37,068 nt of DNA from Flavobacteriaceae bacterium. Lineage in GTDB: Bacteria > Bacteroidota > Bacteroidia > Flavobacteriales > Flavobacteriaceae. The stretch is taken from the NCBI GenBank assembly GCA_947446865.1, contig CANFHX010000026.1, positions 1 to 37,068 of the forward strand, in the 5' to 3' direction. Under the pieces are notes generated by a model. It was given only the letters and a program-made list of their open reading frames with translations. It was not told the origin of the DNA and did no database searches. Positions 27,057 to 36,921 of the stretch are shown in pieces (positions within the stretch are counted from its first letter, which is position 1; every line of letters begins with the position of its first letter). The position numbers and the translations under genes were made by a program.

Positions 27057-27989
27057 ATGAAAGTTACCATAGTAGGAGCAGGAAACGTAGGAGCTACATG
27101 CGCAGACGCTATTGCTTACAGAAGAATTGCGAGTGAAATCGTATTATTAGATATTAGAGAAGGTTTTGCAGAAGGAAAAGCATTAGACATCATGCAAACC
27201 CAAACTACTTTAGGATTTAACACTAAAATGGTGGGAAGTACTAATGATTATTCTAAAACAGCAGGAAGTGATGTAGTTGTAATTACATCTGGAATTCCTA
27301 GAAAGCCAGGAATGACAAGAGAAGAACTAATTGGTATTAATGCAGGAATTGTGAAAACTGTTGCTGAGAATTTATTAGCTCATTCGCCAAATGCTATTGT
27401 GGTTGTAGTTTCCAATCCTATGGATACCATGACTTATTTAACTTTAAAAGCTACAGGTTTACCAAAAAACAGAATTATTGGAATGGGAGGGACTTTAGAT
27501 AGTTCACGTTTCAAAACTTATTTATCTTTGGCTTTGAATAAACCAGCTAACGATATTCAAGGAATGGTTATAGGTGGTCATGGTGATACTACTATGATTC
27601 CGTTAACTAGATTGGCTTCTTATAATGGAGTTCCAGTTTCTCAATTTTTATCCGAAGATGAATTGACTAAAGTTGCTGCTGATACTATGGTTGGTGGTGC
27701 TACACTTACAGGTTTATTAGGAACTTCTGCTTGGTATGCACCAGGTGCTTCAGTTGCGTTTTTAGTAGATTCTATATTAAATGACCAAAAGAAAATGATT
27801 CCATGTTCGGTATTTCTTGAAGGAGAATACGGACAAAGCGATATTTGTATTGGTGTTCCATGTATTATTGGAAGAAATGGCGTTGAAAAAATTGTAGATA
27901 TTCAATTAAACGATGAAGAAAAAGCAAAATTTGCTAAAAGTGCAGAGGCAGTTAGAGCAATGAATGCAGATTTAAAATCAATATTGTAA
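27057..27989 (+). CDS. mdh: malate dehydrogenase (NAD-dependent, LDH-like type)
   Basis: A 310-residue enzyme that oxidises malate to oxaloacetate in the TCA cycle. The Rossmann motif GAGNVG is at 7-12, with the adenine-ribose Asp32. Substrate-binding Arg82 and Arg88 (PRKPGMTRE), Asp148 and Arg151 (LDSSRF) and catalytic His175 (GGHGDT) are all present. Arg82 in the mobile loop supports malate over lactate specificity. The gene follows the DUF6588-like gene by 27 bases and may share its transcript. It ends with a strong terminator. Confidence 0.95.
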   Translation: MKVTIVGAGNVGATCADAIAYRRIASEIVLLDIREGFAEGKALDIMQTQTTLGFNTKMVGSTNDYSKTAGSDVVVITSGIPRKPGMTREELIGINAGIVKTVAENLLAHSPNAIVVVVSNPMDTMTYLTLKATGLPKNRIIGMGGTLDSSRFKTYLSLALNKPANDIQGMVIGGHGDTTMIPLTRLASYNGVPVSQFLSEDELTKVAADTMVGGATLTGLLGTSAWYAPGASVAFLVDSILNDQKKMIPCSVFLEGEYGQSDICIGVPCIIGRNGVEKIVDIQLNDEEKAKFAKSAEAVRAMNADLKSIL

Positions 27990-28011
27990 TAAAATAAAAG
28001 TAAAAATAATT

Positions 28012-28040
28012 AAAGACTGCAATTATGCAGTCTTTTTTTT
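28012..28040 (+). terminator. rho-independent terminator of mdh
   Basis: AAAGACTGCA (28012-28021) pairs with TGCAGTCTTT (28026-28035), followed by T. An almost identical hairpin follows secDF. Confidence 0.9.
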
Positions 28041-28059
28041 GATATTAATGGGTAAATAA

Positions 28060-28090
28060 TTTGTTAATCTTTATCTAAATTATATATTTG
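28060..28090 (+). promoter_or_regulatory. Bacteroidota-type promoter of secDF
   Basis: TTTG (28060-28063) and TATATTTG (28083-28090) are separated by 19 bases. The leader to the start codon is about 120 bases and A/T-rich, without an obvious fold. Confidence 0.7.
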
Positions 28091-28212
28091 CACGTTTGTA
28101 AAAACGTGTATAGGATATTTTGTTTTGATTTCAATTGAAAATCAATAGATTAATCTAAATTTACTTGTTTTTAAAAACACAACAAACAAAAATTAATTAA
28201 TTTTTAGTAATA

Positions 28213-31194
28213 ATGCAGAATAAAGGACTTATTAAATTTTTCGCAATTCTATTTGCATTGGTGAGTATTTACCAATTATCATTCACATTTATTTCAAATG
28301 GAATTCAAAATGATGCTAAAGCTTTCGCTAAAGGAAATCAACAAAAGGAAGTAGATTATTTAAACGACTTGAAAAACAAAAATGTTTTCAGTTTGTTTGG
28401 TTTAATCGACTATACTTACGCTGATGTAAGTGGAAAACAAATCAATAAAGGTCTTGACCTTGAAGGAGGTATCAACGTGATACTTCAAATTTCGGTTAAA
28501 GATGTATTAAAAGGTCTTGCAAACGACTCTAAAAATCCAATTTTTAACAAATCTTTAGAGGACGCAAAAACTAACCAAAAAGGAAATCAATCTTATTTGG
28601 AAGCTTTTTACGAGGCATTTGAAGCAAATTCAAACGGAACTGTAAAACTTGCTGACCCTAGTATTTTTGCAAATAGAAATTTATCCGATCAGATAAATTT
28701 TAATATGACGGATGCACAAACTAAAAAAGTAATCAACAAAAAAGTTGACGAATCTGTAGAAAGTGCTTTTGAAGTATTAAGAAAACGTATCGATAAATTT
28801 GGAGTTACCCAACCTAACATTGCTAAACTTGGACAAACTGGAAGAATTCTTGTAGAATTGCCAGGTGCTAAGGATGTAGATAGAATTAAACTTTTATTAC
28901 AAAGAACAGCTCAATTAGAGTTCTGGGAAACTTATAAAATAGACGAAATGGGTAGCTTCTTAATGGCTACTAATGATTTGTTGAAAAAATCAGAAACTCC
29001 AGTTGCTGCTAAAGAAGTGAAAACTGCTGCTAAAGATTCGTTAACTGCAATGCTAACGGATAAATCTAAAGATTCAGTTGCTGATAAAAAAGGAAGCAAT
29101 CCATTATTAGATAAATTTGTATCTCAAGGTGGTGGTCCTGTTTTAGGAATTGTTTCTGTTAAAGATACTGCTAAAATTAACTCTTATTTTAAAAGAGCGG
29201 ATGTTCGTGCTTTAATTCCTGCAGACAAACGTTTTGTGAAATTAGTATGGGGAAAACCAACTACAACTAAAGACGAAAAAACTAAAAAAGAAACAGAAAC
29301 TTTTGAACTTTATGCTTTAAAAGGAAATAAAGATAATGCAGCTCCATTAAGTGGTGGTGTAATTACTGACGCTAGAGATACTTTTGACCAAACAGGAAAA
29401 CCTGCTGTTTCTATGCAAATGAATGGGCAAGGTTCTAAAAAATGGGAAGAATTAACAGGAAATGCTTTTACTACTAAAGGATACATTGCAATTGCTTTGG
29501 ATAACGTTGTTTATTCTGCACCTGGTGTTTCTTCTGGACCAATTGCTGGTGGTAGATCAGAAATCTCTGGAAACTTTGATATTGCAGAAACTAAAGATTT
29601 AGCAAACGTATTACGTGCTGGTAAATTACCTGCTAGAGCAGAAATTATCCAATCGGAAGTGGTAGGACCATCCTTAGGAGAAAAAGCAATTCATGCTGGT
29701 TTTATTTCTTCTATAGTAGGATTCTTATTAGTTTTCTTATGGATGGTATTCTATTATGGTAGAGCAGGTTGGTATGCAAATATCGCTTTATTAGTTAACT
29801 TACTTTTCTTATTCGGAATATTAGCAAGTTTAGGTGCTGTATTGACATTGCCTGGTATTGCTGGTATCGTATTGACATTAGGTACTGCGGTAGATGCGAA
29901 CATTATTATCTACGAAAGAGCCAAGGAGGAATTGCGTGAAGGTAAAACTCTTACCGATGCTGTAAAAACTTCTTACGGTTGGAAAGGTGCAATGCGATCT
30001 ATTATTGATGCAAACGTAACGCACGTTTTAACAGGAGCTATCTTATTTATATTTGGAACAGGACCTATTCAAGGGTTTGCTACTACTTTATTAATAGGTA
30101 TTTTTACTTCATTATTCACTTCTATTTTTATCGCTAGAATTTTTATCGATAGAGATGTTGCAAATAATAAAGAATTAACATTCTCAACGCCATTAACTAA
30201 AAATTGGTTTACAGGATTCCATTTTGATTTCGTTGGAATGAAAAAATGGACGTACTTGTTCTCTTCTATTGTTGTTATTGGAAGTTTAGTTTCTATCTTC
30301 TTTGTAAATGGTTTAGATCAAGGTGTTGATTTTGTTGGAGGAAGAACTTTCCAAGTAAAATTTGAAAAAACTGTTGAGCCTACTCAAATATCTGAAGAAT
30401 TATCTAAAGAATTTGGAACTGCTGTTGAAGCTAAAATATTTGGAGATTCAGATCAATTGAAATTGACTACCAAATATAAAATTAAAGAGGAAAGTGCTGG
30501 AGTAGATAAAGAAGTAAATGAGAAATTATTTAAAGTTTTAGGTAAATATTACACCAACATGACTTATGATAAATTCATTAATTCTTATGATGGGAAACAA
30601 GTAGGAGTATTGCAAGCGTCTAAAGTTGGTGCTGCAATTTCTGAAGATATTAAAACAAATTCATACTGGGCAGTAATTGGTGCTATGCTAGTTGTAGGAT
30701 TGTACTTAGTAATTTCATTCCGTAAATGGCAGTATTCATTAGGAGCTATCGCTGCGGTATTGCATGATGTTATTTTCGTATTAGGAATGTACTCGTTATT
30801 ATACAAAGTGATGCCTTTCCATATGGAAATGGACCAACATTTCATTGCAGCTATCTTAACGGTAATTGGATATTCTATGAATGATACCGTTATTGTATTT
30901 GATAGAATCCGTGAATATCTTGGAGGTAACAAAAAAGGTCACTTTAAAGATGTAGTAAACGCTTCTATTAATAGTACTTTATCTAGAACATTAAATACTT
31001 CTTTAATGATGATTTTAGTGTTGTTAACTATGTTCTTATTTGGTGGAGAATCTATCCGAGGATTTATCTTTGCTATGTTAGTAGGTATTATTGTAGGAAC
31101 TTATTCTTCTTTATTCATAGCAACTCCAGTATTGGTTGATACCATGACAAAAGGTGATATCGATGATATTGAAGAAAGACATTTTAAAGAATAA
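28213..31194 (+). CDS. secDF: fused protein-export translocase subunit SecDF
   Basis: A 993-residue fusion of SecD and SecF, usual in Bacteroidota, which uses the proton gradient to pull exported proteins across the inner membrane. The SecD half shows GLDLEGG at 80-86, the large periplasmic P1 domain, and the membrane segment with LGTAVDANIIIYERAKEE. The SecF half shows GVDFVGGRTF and SMNDTVIVFDRIRE. There are about twelve membrane helices in two groups of six. A Lys/Ala/Ser-rich stretch near 260-300 (AAKEVKTAAKDSL...) is a low-complexity insert in P1. It has its own promoter and terminator. Confidence 0.95.
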   Translation: MQNKGLIKFFAILFALVSIYQLSFTFISNGIQNDAKAFAKGNQQKEVDYLNDLKNKNVFSLFGLIDYTYADVSGKQINKGLDLEGGINVILQISVKDVLKGLANDSKNPIFNKSLEDAKTNQKGNQSYLEAFYEAFEANSNGTVKLADPSIFANRNLSDQINFNMTDAQTKKVINKKVDESVESAFEVLRKRIDKFGVTQPNIAKLGQTGRILVELPGAKDVDRIKLLLQRTAQLEFWETYKIDEMGSFLMATNDLLKKSETPVAAKEVKTAAKDSLTAMLTDKSKDSVADKKGSNPLLDKFVSQGGGPVLGIVSVKDTAKINSYFKRADVRALIPADKRFVKLVWGKPTTTKDEKTKKETETFELYALKGNKDNAAPLSGGVITDARDTFDQTGKPAVSMQMNGQGSKKWEELTGNAFTTKGYIAIALDNVVYSAPGVSSGPIAGGRSEISGNFDIAETKDLANVLRAGKLPARAEIIQSEVVGPSLGEKAIHAGFISSIVGFLLVFLWMVFYYGRAGWYANIALLVNLLFLFGILASLGAVLTLPGIAGIVLTLGTAVDANIIIYERAKEELREGKTLTDAVKTSYGWKGAMRSIIDANVTHVLTGAILFIFGTGPIQGFATTLLIGIFTSLFTSIFIARIFIDRDVANNKELTFSTPLTKNWFTGFHFDFVGMKKWTYLFSSIVVIGSLVSIFFVNGLDQGVDFVGGRTFQVKFEKTVEPTQISEELSKEFGTAVEAKIFGDSDQLKLTTKYKIKEESAGVDKEVNEKLFKVLGKYYTNMTYDKFINSYDGKQVGVLQASKVGAAISEDIKTNSYWAVIGAMLVVGLYLVISFRKWQYSLGAIAAVLHDVIFVLGMYSLLYKVMPFHMEMDQHFIAAILTVIGYSMNDTVIVFDRIREYLGGNKKGHFKDVVNASINSTLSRTLNTSLMMILVLLTMFLFGGESIRGFIFAMLVGIIVGTYSSLFIATPVLVDTMTKGDIDDIEERHFKE

Positions 31195-31230
31195 TACAAT
31201 TATTTAAAAAATAAAGAAATTAATTTCAAA

Positions 31231-31261
31231 AAAGACTGCATTATTTTGCAGTCTTTTTTTT
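31231..31261 (+). terminator. rho-independent terminator of secDF
   Basis: AAAGACTGCA (31231-31240) pairs with TGCAGTCTTT (31248-31257), followed by T. Both arms are identical to those of the mdh terminator. Confidence 0.9.
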
Positions 31262-31427
31262 GTTCTAAAAAATAATAAATATAACAGATATAAATATTCA
31301 ATTAATTTATGTCTTTGGCTAATAAATATAACTTTTGTCATTAGGAGTTAATAGCTCTTGCTAATCAACTAAATCGTTTGAGTTTATAAGTTTTTATAAA
31401 AATAAACGATATGTTTTTCAATATGCT

Positions 31428-31435
31428 TAAATTTG
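31428..31435 (+). promoter_or_regulatory. -7 element (TAAATTTG) upstream of eno
   Basis: TAAATTTG fits TAnnTTTG, 54 bases before the eno start. The -33 region is T-rich but has no clear TTTG. The rest of the 31262-31488 gap is A/T-rich with nothing else recognisable. Confidence 0.45.
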
Positions 31436-31485
31436 TGTTCCCTTTCAAGGTAAATAATTAGTAGATAACAAATAAATTAGCATAA

Positions 31486-32781
<1,296 letters not shown>

Positions 32782-33031
32782 AAGTATTAAGATTTAAGTA
32801 TTAAGATTTAAAAATTTTACAAATTAACAAGCCTCAAGAGTTTTAAACTTTTGAGGCTTATTGTTTTTATCTAATTTATTTTTGCAACATTAATTATAAA
32901 GATCTGTTATTAGTAGAATCAATTCACCAACTCAGTTACAACAAAAGCCAATATATACCAATCTTGCACTTTTTATATAAACATTAACGAAATCGTTAGA
33001 AATTTTCTTTTATAATTCATTTAGAATTGCA
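32782..33031 (+). other. eno-gltA intergenic region: tandem 14-mer, then leader sequence
   Basis: Directly after the eno stop, the 14-mer AAGTATTAAGATTT is present twice in tandem (32782-32795 and 32796-32809). The eno terminator hairpin follows. TATTTTTG at 32877-32884 is a second possible -7 box. The remainder to the gltA promoter is A/T-rich with no gene or strong fold. Confidence 0.6.
32829..32867 (+). terminator. probable terminator of eno
   Basis: AAGCCTCAA (32829-32837) pairs with TTGAGGCTT (32851-32859), followed by an imperfect T run (ATTGTTTTT). Confidence 0.7.
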
Positions 33032-33039
33032 TATTTTTG
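33032..33039 (+). promoter_or_regulatory. -7 element (TATTTTTG) of the gltA promoter
   Basis: TATTTTTG fits TAnnTTTG, 40 bases before the gltA start. The -33 region is T-rich without an exact TTTG. Confidence 0.45.
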
Positions 33040-33078
33040 TTAAATTAAAATTTATCAGACTTAATTTCCAAATATATC

Positions 33079-34362
33079 ATGTCAAAAACAGCAATTTTAG
33101 AGTACGAAGGCAAAAAATACGAGTTCCCAATAATCATCGGAACTGAAAATGAACCTGCTATCGACATCAACAAACTACGCGATTTAACAGGTGCTATCAC
33201 TCTAGATCCAGGATACAAAAATTCTGGTTCTTGCGAAAGCAAAATTACATTCCTTGATGGTGAAGAAGGAATTCTTCGTTACAGAGGTTATGCTATTGAA
33301 GATTTAGCAGACAAAGCCGATTTCTTAGAAGTTTCCTATTTAGTGATTTTTGGAGAATTGCCAACTAAAGAACAATTGGTTCAATTTGAAAACGACATCC
33401 GTAAATACACACTTGTTAATGAAGAAATGAAAAACATCATTGATGGTTTTCCAAAAACTGCCCACCCAATGGGAGTTTTGGCTTCGTTAACTTCTGCATT
33501 AACTGCCTTTAATCCTAAAGTTGTAAATGTAGATAACGAAAAAGAAATGTATGAGGCCGTTTGTAAAACAATGGGTAAATTTCTTGTTATTGCAACTTGG
33601 ACGTACAGAAAAATGATGGGTTTCCCATTAAATTATTACGATAATACTAAAGGTTATGTAGAGAACTTCATGCGCTTAATGTTTGAATTACCAACAGGAC
33701 CTTATGCAAAAAATCAAGTTATAATTGATGCTTTAGATAAATTATTTATCCTTCATGCCGATCACGAACAAAATTGTTCTACTTCTACAGTACGAATTGT
33801 AGGTTCCTCTCATGCTGGATTATTCGCTTCAATTTCTGCAGGAGTTTCTGCACTTTGGGGACCACTTCATGGTGGAGCAAACCAAGCAGTTCTTGAAATG
33901 CTTGAAGCAATTCAAAAAGATGGTGGTGATGCCGATAAATACATGGCAAAAGCAAAAGACAAAGACGATCCGTTCCGTTTAATGGGATTCGGACATAGAG
34001 TTTATAAAAACTTCGACCCAAGAGCGAAAATTATTAAAAAAGCAGCCGATGAAGTTTTAAGAACTTTAGGTGTTGATGATCCAATTCTTCAAATTGCTAA
34101 AAAATTAGAAGAAGCCGCTTTAGTTGATGATTATTTTGTGTCTAGAAAATTATATCCAAATGTAGATTTCTATTCGGGTATTATTTACCGTGCTTTGGGA
34201 ATTCCAACGGAAATGTTTACCGTAATGTTCGCTATTGGTCGTTTACCAGGTTGGATTGCACAATGGAAAGAAATGCGTATTAACAAAGAACCAATAGGAA
34301 GACCAAGACAAGTTTATACAGGTTATCCTTTGAGAGATTTTGTTGCAATGGAAAAAAGATAA
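33079..34362 (+). CDS. gltA: citrate synthase
   Basis: A 427-residue citrate synthase of the type II length that condenses acetyl-CoA with oxaloacetate at TCA-cycle entry. The catalytic triad is His264 (GPLHGGANQA), His306 (MGFGHRVYKN) and Asp363 (NVDFYSG). An N-terminal beta domain (about 1-60) is characteristic of the hexameric NADH-sensitive form. NADH sensitivity is inferred from that group, not shown. It ends in a strong terminator that is close to the next promoter. Confidence 0.96.
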   Translation: MSKTAILEYEGKKYEFPIIIGTENEPAIDINKLRDLTGAITLDPGYKNSGSCESKITFLDGEEGILRYRGYAIEDLADKADFLEVSYLVIFGELPTKEQLVQFENDIRKYTLVNEEMKNIIDGFPKTAHPMGVLASLTSALTAFNPKVVNVDNEKEMYEAVCKTMGKFLVIATWTYRKMMGFPLNYYDNTKGYVENFMRLMFELPTGPYAKNQVIIDALDKLFILHADHEQNCSTSTVRIVGSSHAGLFASISAGVSALWGPLHGGANQAVLEMLEAIQKDGGDADKYMAKAKDKDDPFRLMGFGHRVYKNFDPRAKIIKKAADEVLRTLGVDDPILQIAKKLEEAALVDDYFVSRKLYPNVDFYSGIIYRALGIPTEMFTVMFAIGRLPGWIAQWKEMRINKEPIGRPRQVYTGYPLRDFVAMEKR

Positions 34363-34386
34363 TATTCTTTAAATACTTATAAACAA

Positions 34387-34414
34387 AAGCTTCGCTATTC
34401 AGCGGAGCTTTTTT
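34387..34414 (+). terminator. rho-independent terminator of gltA
   Basis: AAGCTTCGCT (34387-34396) pairs with AGCGGAGCTT (34401-34410) with one T-G pair, followed by T. Its T run merges with the -7 box of the next gene. Confidence 0.85.
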
Positions 34415-34421
34415 ATATTTG
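34414..34421 (+). promoter_or_regulatory. -7 element (TATATTTG) of the amidinotransferase-like gene
   Basis: TATATTTG is a full TAnnTTTG match and overlaps the end of the gltA terminator. TTCG at 34391-34394, 19 bases upstream, is the nearest -33-like sequence and lies in the terminator stem. Transcription would begin a few bases downstream, around or after 34426. Confidence 0.5.
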
Positions 34422-34443
34422 CCTTATGCCAAAAGCAAAATAT

Positions 34444-35358
34444 ATGTTACAATTAAATGTAAAAAACGAGACTTCAAGATTAAGAGCAGTAGTTTTAGGA
34501 TCTGCCGTAAATAATGGTCCCACACCTACAGCCGAAGAAGCATACGATCCAAAATCCTTAGAGCATATTCTTGCAGGAACTTATCCTGTTGAAGCAGATA
34601 TGGTAAACGAGATGGAAGCCTTTAATAAGGTTTTTCAAAAATACGATGTACAAGTTTTTCGTCCGGAAAGGATTGAAAATTACAATCAAATCTTCACGCG
34701 CGACATCGGTTTTGTAATTGACGATACTTTCATCAAAGCCAACATTTTACCCGATAGAGAACGAGAATTAGATGCAATTCAATTTGTTTTAGATCAGATA
34801 AATCCCGCAAAAATTGTCCGTCCTCCCGAAGAAGTACATATTGAAGGTGGAGATGTCATGCTTTGGAATGATTATATTTTTATAGGAACCTACAAAGGGT
34901 CTGACTATAAAGACTACATTACCGCCAGAACCAATATGGCTGGGGTAAATTACATCAAAGAATTGTTTCCTAACAAAATTGTAAAAGAATTTGACTTAGT
35001 GAAATCTAAAATGGAAGCCCGCGATAATGCCTTGCATCTCGATTGTTGCTTTCAGCCCGTTGGTGATAATAAAGGAATTATTTACAAAAGTGGTTTCCGT
35101 GAAGAAGCAGATTATCGCTATTTGGTAAAACTTTTCGGAAAAGAAAATCTATTCCACATCACCCGTGAGGAAATGTATAATATGAATTCTAATGTATTTT
35201 CCATCGCGCCAAATGTTGTGGTTTCCGAAAAAAACTTCACTAGATTAAATATCTGGCTTCGCGAACAAGGCTTTACTGTAGAAGAAATTCCTTATGCCGA
35301 AATAGCAAAACAAGAAGGCTTGTTGCGTTGTTCGACATTACCTTTAATTAGAGATTAA
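34444..35358 (+). CDS. guanidine-modifying pentein-fold enzyme (amidinotransferase / dimethylarginine dimethylaminohydrolase family)
   Basis: About 304 residues from the ATG at 34444. Family members act on arginine-like guanidines through a Cys-His-acid active site. Visible elements are TRDIGF (substrate Asp), HIEGGDVMLW, ALHLDCCFQP (catalytic His) and Cys296 in LRCSTLPLIRD at the C terminus. A start at 34426 is possible (MPKAKY...), but a promoter box ends only five bases before it, so the transcript would start at or after that codon. CtlX, another member of the superfamily, follows, separated by a four-helix-bundle gene. The exact reaction is not resolved. Confidence 0.82.
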   Translation: MLQLNVKNETSRLRAVVLGSAVNNGPTPTAEEAYDPKSLEHILAGTYPVEADMVNEMEAFNKVFQKYDVQVFRPERIENYNQIFTRDIGFVIDDTFIKANILPDRERELDAIQFVLDQINPAKIVRPPEEVHIEGGDVMLWNDYIFIGTYKGSDYKDYITARTNMAGVNYIKELFPNKIVKEFDLVKSKMEARDNALHLDCCFQPVGDNKGIIYKSGFREEADYRYLVKLFGKENLFHITREEMYNMNSNVFSIAPNVVVSEKNFTRLNIWLREQGFTVEEIPYAEIAKQEGLLRCSTLPLIRD

Positions 35359-35407
35359 AAGTTGTAGGTTTTAAGTTGTAGGTTGTAAGTTTTAGGTTGT
35401 GAGTTGA
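35358..35407 (+). repeat. degenerate GTTGTAGGTT/TTTTAAG low-complexity repeat, left side of four-helix-bundle insert
   Basis: Variants of GTTGTAGGTTTTAA and GTTGTAAGTTTTA follow one another directly after the stop codon of the amidinotransferase-like gene. Inverse copies lie on the other side of the four-helix-bundle gene. Confidence 0.7.
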
Positions 35408-35432
35408 TGATGATTGTCTAAAATATTTTAAA

Positions 35433-35801
35433 ATGAGTAGTTATAGAGATTTAGATATTTATAAAATTAGTTTGGAACTTTTTTACATCGTTCATCCATC
35501 CTCTTTAAAACTTCCAAAATATGAAATGTATGAATTAGGAAGTCAATTAAGACGTTCCTCCGACAGTGTTGTAACCAATATCGTTGAAGGATACGGAAGA
35601 AATAAGTATAAAGCAGAATTTGTAAGATTTTTGTTTTTTTCTTGGTCGAGTTGTCTAGAAACAGTAAACCATTTAGAAAAAATTAATCATTTATATAATG
35701 GAGTAATCGAAAATAATGAAGAATTAATTTTAAAATATAACGAATTAAGTTCTAAAATATTTAACTTTATAAAATACGTAGAACAAAATTGGAAGACATA
35801 A
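35433..35801 (+). CDS. four-helix-bundle protein (23S rRNA intervening-sequence protein family)
   Basis: A 122-residue helical protein with the family signature: RDLDIYKISLELFYIV, then GSQLRRSSDSVVTNIVEGYGR, then AEFVRFLFFSWSSCLETVNHL. Relatives are encoded in intervening sequences of 23S rRNA genes, and a distant branch (Avd) assists diversity-generating retroelements. Flavobacterial genomes often carry stand-alone copies of unknown function. I see no reverse transcriptase, template repeat or rRNA nearby. The gene is flanked by inverted low-complexity repeats and separates two related enzyme genes, which suggests insertion. The ATG is the first in the frame, and no terminator follows it. Confidence 0.82.
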   Translation: MSSYRDLDIYKISLELFYIVHPSSLKLPKYEMYELGSQLRRSSDSVVTNIVEGYGRNKYKAEFVRFLFFSWSSCLETVNHLEKINHLYNGVIENNEELILKYNELSSKIFNFIKYVEQNWKT

Positions 35802-35823
35802 AAAATTATGGGTAATCTAAGTT

Positions 35824-35917
35824 AACTTAAAACTTAAAACTTAAAACATACAACCCACAACAAAAAAACTATAGACAAACTGGGTAAACTTAAAACTTAC
35901 AACCCATAACCCACAAC
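35824..35917 (-). repeat. low-complexity repeats (AACTTAAAACTTA ... CAACCCACAAC), right side of four-helix-bundle insert
   Basis: Two blocks, 35824-35861 and 35887-35917, both run from AACTTAAAACTTA to CAACCCACAAC or CAACCCATAACCCACAAC. They are the inverse of the left-side units at 35358-35407. A 25-base spacer separates them. Confidence 0.7.
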
Positions 35918-35922
35918 AAAAA

Positions 35923-36861
35923 ATGAATCAAACCACCAATTCTATTTTAATGATTCGCCCGGTGGCGTTTCGAATGAACGAACAAACAGCCGTAAACAAC
36001 TATTATCAAAAGGTTTTGGACGGATTAACGCCAGAAAATGTAAACACCAAAGCACAAGAAGAGTTTGATGCTTTTGTAAAAAAACTCCGAATGGTTGGCG
36101 TGGATGTAAATGTTATAGAGGATACAGCAAGTCCAGACACCCCCGACAGTATTTTTCCTAACAATTGGATTTCTTTTCACGAGAATGGCGATGTGGTTTT
36201 GTACCCAATGTTTGCCGAAAACCGTCGTGCCGAACGTAGAGAAGATATCCTAGATATTCTCGAAGATAACGGATTCCAAATCAACGAAGGAATCATGGAT
36301 TATACCGTTGCAGAAGAAGATGGTTACTATTTGGAAGGAACCGGCAGCATCGTTTTAGACCGTGAAAACGGAAAAGCCTATTGCGCCCTTTCTCCTCGTG
36401 CCGATGAAGAATTGTTTATTGAATTCTGCGAAGATTTCGATTTAAATCCAATAATTTTTGAGGCCTACCAAACCGTTGATGGCGAACGAAAATTAATTTA
36501 CCATACCAACGTAATGATGTGTATTGGCGATACCTTTGCCGTTATTTGTTCCGATTGTATTGACGACAAAAAAGAACGTAAAATGGTTTTGGATAGTTTA
36601 AAATCCGACGAAAAAGAAATCATCCTGATTACCGAAGCCCAAATGAACAACTTTGCCGGAAACATGCTAGAAGTATTAGGGTCAGACGATCGTCGCTATT
36701 TAGTAATGAGTTCCTCGGCTTACCATTCGTTAACTAAAAAACAAATTGCACAACTAGAAGAGCACATTACCATTTTGCATTCTAGTTTAGACACCATCGA
36801 AGCCTGCGGCGGTGGAAGTGCCCGTTGCATGATGGCCGAAATTTTCTTGCCAAAGAATTAG
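35923..36861 (+). CDS. ctlX: CtlX-family citrulline/arginine-utilisation hydrolase (pentein fold)
   Basis: A 312-residue enzyme of the CtlX group, related to amidinotransferases. Hallmarks are PDSIFPNNWISFH, VVLYPMFAENRRAERR, YLEGTGSIVLDR, the His region LIYHTNVMMCIGD, and Cys302 in ACGGGSARCMMAEIFLP at the C terminus. These fit the Cys-His-acid catalytic set. By family it acts on a guanidino or ureido compound such as citrulline or arginine. It probably belongs with the amidinotransferase-like gene at 34444. No promoter was found in the repeats before it. Confidence 0.85.
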   Translation: MNQTTNSILMIRPVAFRMNEQTAVNNYYQKVLDGLTPENVNTKAQEEFDAFVKKLRMVGVDVNVIEDTASPDTPDSIFPNNWISFHENGDVVLYPMFAENRRAERREDILDILEDNGFQINEGIMDYTVAEEDGYYLEGTGSIVLDRENGKAYCALSPRADEELFIEFCEDFDLNPIIFEAYQTVDGERKLIYHTNVMMCIGDTFAVICSDCIDDKKERKMVLDSLKSDEKEIILITEAQMNNFAGNMLEVLGSDDRRYLVMSSSAYHSLTKKQIAQLEEHITILHSSLDTIEACGGGSARCMMAEIFLPKN

Positions 36862-36866
36862 AAATA

Positions 36867-36921
36867 AAATTCCAAAAGTAAAATTCCAAATTCCAATTTT
36901 TATAAGTTGAAATTTGGAATT
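36867..36921. repeat. AATTCC-type dispersed hairpin repeat, interrupted by the IS
   Basis: 36867-36898 matches 21410-21440 except for one extra G. AATTCCAAATT (36882-36892) pairs with AATTTGGAATT (36911-36921). The match to the copy at 21451-21468 continues up to the IS boundary and stops there. Confidence 0.65.

Noticed and set aside
32782..32809. Tandem AAGTATTAAGATTT pair after eno, and similar ATATCTAAAATCTA copies before 18418, as regulatory repeats
   Set aside because: They are short A/T-rich direct repeats of two copies, easily explained by slippage.
35358..35407. Repeated GTTGTAGGTT units as a CRISPR array
   Set aside because: The units are short, degenerate and contiguous, with no spacers of constant length and no cas genes nearby.
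35433..35801. Four-helix-bundle gene as an Avd component of a diversity-generating retroelement
   Set aside because: No reverse transcriptase, template repeat or variable-repeat target gene is present within the window.
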